A DNA stretch of 64,000 nt from Euphorbia lathyris (taxonomy: Eukaryota > Streptophyta > Magnoliopsida > Malpighiales > Euphorbiaceae), in assembly GCF_963576675.1 (NCBI RefSeq), contig NC_088919.1, positions 48,568,501 through 48,632,500 on the forward strand, read 5' to 3'. Below are positions 55,340 to 64,000 of the stretch, one piece after another; position 1 is the stretch's first letter, and every line of letters starts with the position of its first letter. The notes beneath the pieces are model-generated. The model had not been told where the DNA came from. It saw only the letters and a list, made by a program, of their open reading frames with translations, and did not search any database. Position numbers and translations under genes: made by a program.

Positions 55340-56020
55340 CAACATCTATTCTTATTGAAATAATGGATTTTAGAGATACAGATATTACAGGTTACAGAAA
55401 GTTGGTAGGCAAATTGTTATATCTGACCAACACTAGGCTAGATATCTTATCTGAGCACACCATCTTTCACAATCACTTAAGAAGCTAATAGAAAAACACC
55501 TACATACAACATTTAAAGTTTTAAGTTATCTTAAACTCATCCAGCATAAGGAATTTGTTTAGCAGCAACATCAAAAGTCCTGTCACAAGCTTATATAGAT
55601 TCGGACTGGGCAAAATGTAAACAAACAAGAAAGTCCATAACATGCTACTTGTTTTTTTTCTCTCGAAAACTCCTTTATATCATGGAAATCCAAGAAGGCA
55701 CAATTAGTAGGTCATCCTCAGAGGCTGAATATCTAGCAATGACAACAACACCAAATGAACTACAGTGGTTGATGTATTTACTCAAAGATCTATATGTACA
55801 TCATCCACCGTCTACATTGTTATTTTTTTTATAACTTATCTACTATACAGATATCTAAAAATAAAGTTTTCACAAAAGGACAAGCATATTAAAATTGATT
55901 GTCCCTTCATTAGAGAAAAAGTGCGATCTGATAAGGTTCACCTACTACATATTAGTTATCAGATTGCTTCATTAAAGCTCTTCATTCTCTATTATCCAAT
56001 TCTTTCTTGCATAATTTAGG
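55340..56020 (+). pseudogene. Copia RT/RNase H relic
   Basis: Translates as DITGYRKLVGKLLYLTNTRL, then AYIDSDWAKCKQTRKSITCY, SSSEAEYLAMTTTPNELQWL and FTKGQ.. segments of a Ty1/copia polyprotein, with frameshifts and stops. A possible LTR follows from 56031 (TGATAGTGTATTAATC) with TATATAAGGTAGTTAGGAGC near 56133. Confidence 0.8.
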
Positions 56021-56239
56021 AATCCTAACTTGATAGTGTATTAATCATATAGCTAAATTAGGTAGGTAACTATAGTTTACTTATAACTAAGATTGTTAGG
56101 ATTAACTACTTAGTAACAGATAATTGCATTGTGTATATAAGGTAGTTAGGAGCAACCTTGTTCATTCATTCAAATCTTTGGGATCTGTTTCAGTTATTTT
56201 CATATTTTTTTTCGTATACTTTCTATTTCCTTTATCAAG

Positions 56240-57020
56240 AGATATCGATATAATCTTACGATGTCAAATTGAAAGAACAAATTAAATCTCAAACTTTATT
56301 TTGTACTATATTAATCTTCCTAGTAACTTCCAAAAACTAAATTAATACTTTATCCAAAAAAAAAAAAAGTGAAGTATTTTCTCAACTTGTTGTTAGGGAT
56401 GCCAAGTTACCATCATAATTAATTATCATAGCTTATAAATTAAGAATATATATATTTCACTTAGTTACTATTAAATTAAATTAATGCACATTTAACCACA
56501 AGAAAGACAATGGAATGGCATAATGAGTGTCACATGCACCACTTTTTAATGAGTATTTGGTTTGAGTGGACATTTCACTGATTAATTTTTTATTAAAATA
56601 TTTATTTATTTATGTAAAAAAAAATATAATTAATTATTTGTTTATTTGCTCTCTAGTTGTCATCTTCTCATTGGGTGAAGAAATGAAAGGGAGGTGGAAA
56701 AAATGGACCAATAATTACATCCTCCTAATGATATTTTTTCTTTTTTGACTTCTTCAACCTCCATCTCTTACTATAAATCAAATACTTATATATACAATTA
56801 ATATAAGAGTAAAAACAAAACCATGTGATGTGGAAAAATTAACATAATGTTGAATTGATAGATATGGGGTCTTTTTAATGGATATATAAAATATAGGGTT
56901 AATTTAGATATTTTACACGTAATCATATAATTATAAATGTTGGAGTATAAATGTCCTAAAGTAATACATAATCAAGTTTATGATATTTAATAAATAAAAA
57001 GATTAGAAAAAATTTATAAT
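56240..57020. other. AT-rich intergenic DNA
   Basis: No gene or element recognised; a 60-codon frame at 56566-56748 is AT-driven. Confidence 0.5.
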
Positions 57021-57023
57021 AAC

Positions 57024-57188
57024 TAAGGGGTATTTGTTTGTTTTTTTTTTTTTTCTCGTGTTTCATATTAAAAATAAGAGTTTTAAATGTTTTATCATAG
57101 TTTTATACATATCTGAAAAGTAAAAAACATGGAATTTCCACTTTTCCAATAGAAAACAACAACAGTAAGTAAACCAAATGATTCCTAA
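57024..57188. mobile_element. Small Tourist MITE
   Basis: 57027-57185 flanked by TAA duplications. Ends GGGGTATTTGTTTG and, inverted, GGAATCATTTGGTTTAC. AACAACAACAGTAAGTAAAC near the right end matches the MITE at 30048-30355. Confidence 0.7.
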
Positions 57189-57344
57189 GATATAAAATTG
57201 TAATTTTGTTTTTTCCTGTATGAATCTAATTGTTGACTTTTCTATAAAAAGTAATTTAATATTTTTCTGAAAGATAATTTAAAGAAAAAAAATTGTTACA
57301 AAATTAAAATAAAAAATAGAATTTGTTGTGGTTTTTATTTTTTG

Positions 57345-58020
57345 AAAGAATACTTTTATTAAAGAGAAGGATTCACATCCTTAACAATTACATCAGAAAG
57401 CTAAACTGATAAAATAGACGAAACAAAATTGCTAGTATTGGAACATGCGTGCCTAGCAACTAAATGAGTTGCACTGTTCGCTAAATGAGGAATAAAAAAA
57501 ATTGAGATCAGAAAATTGATGCAAAATAGCCTTATAGTCCTGTATTAATGTGCCGAATTCAGACAGATCGACTGCTGTATAGTGAATCTTGTCGACCACA
57601 TGCTTAACATCCGTCTCAAACTCAAAGTGTCTGAAGTTGTGACCCGCCATCCACAGGAAGCTAGTCCGAACTACCAACGCCTCAATTATTTTCGGCTCCT
57701 TCATGCCCGGACTCAGACTGCTACTACAGCACAAGAATGTCCATTCTGCGTCTCGCACCACTGCACCCAACCCGTAATATCCCTCGGTAGGAAAAAGTGC
57801 CCCGCCAATATTATACTTGACGAATCCCCTTCTCAACGGCCTCCACATAGCGACAGTTTTCTCCACTACGTGCCTACTAATATTACCCGTACGGTATGCC
57901 CGCCAGTCGCGGATCTCCTCTTGCGTGTGCTTCCATCATTGTTTTACCATTCCGGTAGTGGATTGCCAAACCCTGCTGTTACGGCGGTGCCAAATGGCCT
58001 AAAGAATGCACAGTAGCTTG
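57345..58020 (-). pseudogene. LINE RNase H fragment with 3' end
   Basis: From 57866 leftwards an open frame gives GFVKYNIGGALF, GLGAVVRDAEWTF, IIEALVVRTSFLWMAGHNF and FEFETDVKHVV, an RVT_3-type RNase H. Upstream (to 58020) EEIRDWRAYR-like linker sequence is readable. The 3' UTR (CTTCTCTTTAATAAAAGTATTCTTTC) ends near 57345. The first acidic residue context is NIGGA instead of N[TC]DGA, so an active-site Asp is lost. Confidence 0.8.
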
Positions 58021-59530
58021 CTTGCCATATACTTTTTTACGTCATTAATTTATCTCTTCAAAAAAAATTATTAATTTTCTTATAAGAAGAATTAATACTG
58101 GTTTTCTGATTTCTCTCTTTATGTCTCGAACTTGCGTCCCTTCTAAATATCAAAGTGTAAGTAAAACTTCTTTACCAATAATTTATCTAATATACCATAT
58201 AAAAAAACACTATACAATATTTTTGTTTTAATTCAATATTTTTTTTGTATTTTAATTCAATTTTTTTATTGGTAATTAAATTCAAATTTATTTATGAAAC
58301 TTGAACTACTCATCCCTAACTTTGTACCTAATGTCCAACAACCTTATTTGAATGTAATATTGATTTGTACGTTTGGTTTGTCCTATAATAATGAACATCA
58401 ATTTCATTGGATGCTACACATTTTCTTCTATCACCATATCAACTACTTTTCTCTATTGTTTTTCTTACATAACTCTTACAAAATCACAATAAATAGAAAA
58501 CTCTTACGAGGATGATGTCCACGGGTGGGGAAATTACAGGGTCACTGAGGGTCGTACACCCCGACTCTAGGAGAAATTAATAAAAATTTACATTTATCAA
58601 CAAAAAAATCATCATTGAACATAAGAAATATAGTGTAATTTTGTTATTTACAGAATTTGAGACATATTCGGGATACGAAAGTAGAGACATATTAAAAAAA
58701 TCTGTGTTTTCTTACTAAATCTTTTGTCCAACGACTACTAAGTTTTTGGTTCTCAGTCCGCCAATGTGCTATTCCCCTAATAAGTATTTGGTTAGTTATA
58801 AATGTAATGAGTTGTTTATAAGAGTGGTTAATCCTCCATTGTTGAGAAATTCATTGCTAGGTCATTTGCAATGTTGAGTCCTACAAATTTCATGCTTCAA
58901 CTATTTAGTTTTGAGGATCAGAAAGTGTGTTAAGTATCTCATATTGGCTATATATAAATATAATAAATCATTTATAAATGTGAAACAATTATTCTCTTTC
59001 AATGTGCCTTCCCAAATTTTGAACTCGGGCCGCAAATTTACCATGAGATGATAGTTTCAGGTGGTTTTCCTCGCAATGCAATTATATCATTAGACCTTCT
59101 TTTTTTGCTTCACCACTGTATATATATACCTATATAATAATAAAAATTGAGTCAAATATATTTGATGACTTCACCTTTATTTAGTGCCCTATTCTAATCC
59201 TACTTCTAAGGAATATTCAATTTAAATTCTATAATAGAATGGGGTCAAAGCTTCATAATCCATACTTTAAATATATTTTTAATTAAGGATTATGACTTCC
59301 TTAATTTGGTGTTAAGTAGAATTTAATATTGAGACTTGCACCCATTAGTTTGGGGGGAAAATGATGACTATTATTTATTAAGCCATGCACATTTTATATA
59401 ATAATTAATGCATGCTTTTATAATTAAATCATATTTCCATCCTTATAAAGGTTATCCATTTATTATGAGAAAAATAGAAAATTTTGCCATTTAATGTTGT
59501 TTGGTGAAATTTTACTTGTCATCATTGAAT
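58021..59530. other. AT-rich intergenic DNA
   Basis: No gene. A repeat-like patch at about 58830-59100 (CCTTCCCAAATTTTGAACTCGG, CTTCACCACTG) could not be bounded. Confidence 0.45.
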
Positions 59531-59538
59531 TTTCATAT

Positions 59539-59816
59539 TTAGGTCCCATTTGTTTATCGAAAAATATTGGGTAACGGAAATTTTTGTGTTGGAAAATAAA
59601 ATATTTTTCAGTATTTGGTTCCAATATAAAAAAAACAAAAAGAAATGGTGGGGTGGCTACTATTTTTAAAAAAAGTAAGAAGGAATCAAGTAGGGTTCCA
59701 AAAGTCATTTTTTTCATAAATTTTTCTGTTAACTTAATTTTTTTAAGCAAATAAACCCTGAAAAACCAGAAAAATATTTTCCTGTACAATTTTTGCAGCA
59801 AACAAACGGAGTCTTA
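59539..59816. mobile_element. Tourist MITE
   Basis: 59542-59813 with TTA duplications. Ends GGTCCCATTTGTTTATCG and, inverted, GACTCCGTTTGTTTGCTGC. AAAAATATTTTC words occur in both arms. Its right edge is the target site of the following hAT element. Confidence 0.75.
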
Positions 59817-59877
59817 TAAGCAGGGGCGGATGTAGGGGGGCAAAAAAAATTAGAATTTTTTTAGTCCAAAAATAAGG

Positions 59878-60840
59878 GTTAAAGTGCAAAAATACCCCTA
59901 ATATTTTGGGTCAGGAACAATTTTATCTCTGATGTTGGAAGCCAGGAGCAATTTTACCCCTAACGTTGATAAATTGGGTCAATTTGAGAAATGGTTAATA
60001 CACATATTTGCCCCTGTGTTTTTGCGGAAAAACAGATTTGTCCTTAAATCAAATAAACCTACAAAACTATCCCTGAATTTTTCATAAACCTGCAATTATA
60101 CCCTAATCTAACAGAGCTGCTAAACGGCGATGACATCAAACCTTATTGTCTCAAAAAAAATTAGATGACGACAATCAAAATTCATTTGGTTTCTTATTGT
60201 TTTCTATTGCTATTGCTTTTGGATTAATTAGGAGGTTTAGATGTCGTTTTATTAGGTTGATTGAGCTTTTATGAAAATGAATTTTGACCAATCTGTTCTT
60301 CTAACTTGCTTTTAATCGAAATTGAATGTGCATATTTTTTTTCTGTTTGTGATTGGTTGTTCTTTTCTGAAGTTTTTCTGGAGACAAGCAGGTTTGATGT
60401 GAACGTCGTTTAACAGCTCTGTTAGATTAGGGTATAATTGCAGGTTTATGGAAAATTCAGGGATAGTTTTGTGGGTTTTTTTGATTTAAGGGCAAATCTG
60501 TTTTTCCGTGAAAATAAAGGGGCAAATACGTGTATTAACCCATTTGAGAAATAATTCATCAAATTGTCTTCTCGGTCATGAATAATAGTGTCTGAAATTA
60601 ATTCAGTTTATCAACGTTAGAGGTAAAATTGGTGCAAAATTACAAAATTGATATGCAATTGGTGCAAAATAAAGAAAAAAATGACTGTATTTTATAATAG
60701 TGTCTGAAATTGATCCAATTTATCAACGTTAGGGATAAAATTGCTCTTGGCTACAAATATTATGGATAAAATTGCACCATTTTAGATGTTAGGGGTAAAA
60801 TTGCACCTGACCCAAAACGTTAGGGATATTTGATTCGTAA
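59878..60840. mobile_element. M1-family MITE, copy 4
   Basis: Left GGGTTAAAGTGCAAAAATAC, right CCAAAACGTTAGGGATATTT. Inverted TTTTGGGTCAGG near both ends and the ACGTTGATAAATTGGGTC theme. Right terminus looks clipped; duplication not found. Confidence 0.7.
59982..60552. mobile_element. 549-bp Mutator-like MITE nested in M1 copy 4
   Basis: 59993-60541 flanked by ATTTGAGAAAT (59982-59992, 60542-60552). About 150-bp inverted arms: GGTTAATACACATATTTGCC / GGGTTAATACACGTATTTGC, then AACAGATTTG, AACTATCCCTGAATTTT and CTAATCTAACAGAGCTG in both. The best-preserved long-arm MITE here. Confidence 0.88.
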
Positions 60841-61208
60841 CAACCCGAGAATCCTGGAAATGGATGATTACGAGTCGGAAACATTATAATTTACGTTTTT
60901 ATCAAAAAAAAATCATGAAAATAATGCATGACAATTGAACAATTTTGCATTTTTCGTCACAAAAAATTGGACAATTTTGCATTTTTGTCATAAAAAATTG
61001 AACAATTTTACATTTTTTGTCTAAAAATTTTCTACTTAGAATTTTGCCCCTCTCTCTCTCAAATCCTGGATTCGTCACTGCTTATAAGTAAATTATTTTA
61101 CCTTGATCATAGAGTTTTGGGACCATACATAAACTTTTTTTGTTATATAGTCAATATGGAAAATAGTACTTGCAGCAATTATTTATGTTAGGAAGGATGC
61201 AAATATAG

Positions 61209-61729
61209 GAAATGGGTAAATTACACTCATAGCCACTAAACTTTATCCATATTAATATTATAGTCACTGAATTTTAATTTTTAACAGTATAGTCTGAACT
61301 TTATATATTTTTTTTAACACTAGTGGTCACTTAACTTTAACTAACTTCTCAAAATAATCATTAACGGCCTCAAAATGAAAATATTCAAGAATTAAAGTTG
61401 TTTAGAACGACATTTACCATGAAACCATATTTTTTATTTTCCACCATCACATTTTTTGGAATTTTCTCTCTCTAAAAATGCACTCTCTCTTAACCAAACA
61501 ACCTCTAAATAATCTCAAAACGAAAATTTTCAAGAATTAAAGTTCCTTAGAATTCATTAACTCTTTGAATTTTTAATTTTGAGACCGTCAACGGCCGTTT
61601 TGAGGCGTTGAGTGACCACCGGTGTTAAAAAGTAATAAGTTCAGTGGTTATACCATTAAAAATTGAAGTTCAGTATATTAAAATGGGTTGGGTAGAGTTC
61701 AGTGGTCATGCGTGTAATTTACCCGAAAT
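61209..61729. mobile_element. Long-arm MITE with GGGTAAATTACAC ends
   Basis: 61214-61724, ends GGGTAAATTACACTCAT and, inverted, GGGTAAATTACACGCAT, flanked by at least GAAAT on both sides. Arms share CACT-AACTT and CAATTTTTAA words. Mutator-like by structure; the longer duplication is not clear. Confidence 0.65.
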
Positions 61730-62385
61730 GGACCCTAGTAAAATAAATAAAACTAATTAATGACACAATAAATTGAAAAGGATGACATAAGCAAATCATA
61801 AATTGAATTCTAACACAATAAAACATGATCATTTCAGCTTTCATTATGTTGCTAAATTTTTGTTGATTAAATGATCCCAACCCAACAAAAAATGAGTGCA
61901 TGACATCAAAAACTCAGTATGGCTTTCCATATTAACTTTTTTCTTTTTTAAAAAATGTTTCCTTATATGTAGTCACCAAAATCTGCATCTTATTTAGAGT
62001 AGTTGAGAATTCTTCACATTGATGGAATCCTAACTTCTTTATTTAATTTGGAGTTATTGATGCTTGAATTCCTTCAACATAATTTTATATGAAATTTTAT
62101 ATTGTTTATGTGTCATTAATATTGAAGCTATTATTTAACCTTAGCTATTAACTTAAATTGTTAGTTAAAATAATTCCTTAACATAGTATCAATTTCAATC
62201 TTAGATGGAGTTCAAATTTTAATAATCTCATTAACTGGTGAAATTTTAATACATGATAAGATAGACATGTATTGTACATGTTTCAAGCGCATGAGACATT
62301 CATATACAAGGGTATATCAGAGATTAATATAAAAACTATTACTGAGCTCAGGGACGGTTCCAATATTTTAGAGACACCGGACTCA

Positions 62386-62667
62386 TAGTTTTTGGAGTTA
62401 ATTTCAAATAAATGTCATGTGGTTTCATGTTTTTACAGATATGTATTTATAGGTTTTTTTCGTTACAAACCAAACCATGTGGTTTGCGCCGTTAACAAAA
62501 TCAAGACAAATGTCTTGATTTGCCCATGCCTTTTAACAGAGTTAAGGCATTTGCCTTGATTTTGCTAACAATACAAACCACAAGGTTTGGTTTGTAATAA
62601 AAAAAAACAACAAATACCGATCTGGAAAAACGTAAAACCACATGACATTAATTAACCTTAGTTTTTG
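62386..62667. mobile_element. 264-bp palindromic Mutator-like MITE
   Basis: 62395-62658 with 9-bp duplication TAGTTTTTG (62386-62394, 62659-62667). Nearly the whole element is two arms: GTTAATTTCAAATAAATGTC and GGTTAATTAATGTCATGTGG starts, ACAAACCAAACC, CAAAATCAAG in both. Confidence 0.85.
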
Positions 62668-62769
62668 TACTCTACGTTGTTAATGAAGTCAACTGAGAAT
62701 ATGAATTTATCCATTTTGACGAGAATGTCCTCAACTATACCTTTAAGTACCAAATTGATCTATCCGCTA

Positions 62770-63300
62770 ACTGTACGGACCTGGTTCCCATAGGCCTAGC
62801 TTTTTATAAATGTTGTATGTCATAAGATTTATGCTAGCTCCTAGGCCGCAAAATGCATTATCAATATTTAAATTACCAATGGTACATGGGATAGAAAAAC
62901 TCTCTGGATCTTTCAATTTAGTTGGTAACGAAGCCCTTTCTCAAGAGAATGGATGGGCAATCTTTATTCAGTTGCACAATCGCAATGCTTCAGTGGGAGG
63001 TATGTTGAGGAACTTTGCATATTTAAGCATCTTTGTGATGCTTCAGTGGGAGGTATGTTGATCTCCAACTTCCTCAAACTATTCAAGAATTTATTGTATT
63101 GTACATCCATCTCTTTTCCTTTCAGTCTGCCTGGATATGGTGGCACAAGTTTATATATTGGCACAGAGGTAACATGTGCTAGAATAATTCTGGTTGGGAG
63201 TTTTTCAACCTTTGGTTCAAGACATGACATTTGTTTCTGCAAAGCAGATTGTAAAACTGATGATGATGTCAGTGAAAGAAAATAGATAAGTCTAGGCATA
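62770..63300 (-). pseudogene. Gypsy (Athila-like) gag-protease relic
   Basis: On the minus strand: KLVPPYPGRLK, MDVQYNKFLNSLRKLEINIP, then after stops FYPMYHW and an aspartic-protease-like GLGASINLMTYNIYKKLGLW. This order (P-P-P-RLK, F-K-L-INIPF, LGASINLMP) is the gag/protease junction of Athila-type Ty3/gypsy elements. Multiple stops; no RT here. Confidence 0.75.
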
Positions 63301-63589
63301 GCGGAATAATAAAATTTTATCTATTTTATCTATTTCCCTTTTTCAAAATTTGTTAATTGTTATTTCATATAAAGAGGGATAGATAGTAATACCTTTAGTG
63401 ATGAACTATCTACCGTTGCAAACGAAGTGCCCACAACTTGTTGTTATCAACTCGTGAACCATGAACGTTTGATTCAACACAAAACCAAAAGATAATCAGT
63501 TATCAACCTTCAATGAATAGCAATCACAATGATTGCCTCTAACAGAAATCGATACGAGATCAAAGAGGGAGTAAGAAATAAAGTAAATT

Positions 63590-63990
63590 AGCCGAGACGA
63601 AAGATGGAACGATTCCTCCTCTCCCTTTTTGTGTTTTGGTCGAATTTTAGGGGTTAGGGAGTCTATTTATAGACTTTTCTTAACCCTAATCTCAGTTGTG
63701 TTAGGTAATTAAATAATTAGAATCTTATTCAGAATAGGATTCCTAATTAGATAATTAAATAAACACTTTACTATTATCTAAATAATAACTAATTATATCT
63801 AGATAATTATTATTAATCAAATTAATAATTAATTAATGTTAGGAATAATTAATTAGAGTTTCAATCCCATAAAACTTCTAATTAATATTATCAGATAATC
63901 TTTTAATTTAATTGATAACCATAATCAAATTATAATTATTAATCAAATTAATTTATCCCTAAATTAATACAAATTTCGGCCCATATGTGT
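63590..63990 (-). repeat. LTR-like block at the window end
   Basis: On the minus strand: GGGCCGAAATTTGTATTAAT, long ATTAATTAATT-rich U3, AGTCTATAAATAGACTCCC (TATA), then CGACCAAAACACAAAAAGGG. Resembles the blocks at 48917-49455 and 51460-51987 in design. It may be the 5' LTR side of the gypsy relic just to its left, but that is not shown. Confidence 0.5.
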
Positions 63991-64000
63991 ATGTCCCACT

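Larger units (their letters stand above)
59813..61088. mobile_element. 1.26-kb hAT-type element carrying nested MITEs
   Basis: 59821-61080 with perfect 8-bp duplication CTTATAAG on both sides. Ends CAGGGGCGGATGTAGGG and, inverted, CAGTGACGAATCCAGGA. Inside lies an M1-family MITE (about 59878-60840), itself split by another MITE (59993-60541). The rest is AT-rich with ACAATTTTGCATTTTT repeats near 60930-61020. Confidence 0.82.

Overview
This window is nuclear DNA from a flowering plant, most likely a eudicot. It is AT-rich, has one intron-split gene with plant-type GT..AG introns and a close match to an Arabidopsis enzyme I know, and is otherwise packed with plant transposon families: Ty1/copia, Ty3/gypsy, LINE, SINE, TRIM, hAT, CACTA, Tourist and Mutator-like MITEs. 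I cannot name the species. I saw no rRNA gene, no tRNA gene beyond a tRNA-derived SINE, no CRISPR array and no organellar or bacterial gene cluster.

1-2660: AT-rich upstream DNA with small repeats and a MITE-like block, then a promoter. 2661-15578: the only apparently intact host gene, a peroxisomal 4-coumarate:CoA-ligase-like acyl-activating enzyme (4CLL7 type). It has six exons, 542 residues, and a C-terminal SKM peroxisome signal. Its introns hold a tandemly duplicated and broken copy of exon 2, a 203-bp TRIM-like mini retroelement, a GC-rich LTR-like block, an 815-bp hAT element, and a full-length 4.87-kb copia element on the minus strand with 140-bp LTRs.

15579-43950: intergenic DNA built from layered repeats. 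These include a perfect SINE-tail hairpin, a perfect 157-bp tandem duplication, three copies of a GC-rich LTR-like family, a Tourist-like family carrying a nested Mutator-like MITE, a hAT element with a nested Tourist MITE, LINE pieces in tail-to-tail orientation, a SINE inside a MITE, and a copia RNase H relic.

43958-48367: a complete 4.4-kb non-autonomous CACTA element (CACTA ends, 3-bp target duplication). On its minus strand it carries a four-exon, ubiquitin-conjugating-enzyme (E2)-like gene. That gene has two premature stops, and a histidine sits where the catalytic cysteine should be. I consider this captured E2 the most interesting object in the window.

48368-64000: solo-LTR-like blocks in opposite orientations, a third Tourist-like copy that lacks the nested MITE and holds a LINE RNase H fragment instead, further LINE, copia and gypsy relics, and a stack of at least four insertions at 59542-61080.

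The only pathway statement I can support is that the 4CLL7-like enzyme probably activates a carboxylic acid to its CoA thioester inside peroxisomes. Every other coding trace belongs to, or was captured by, a mobile element.
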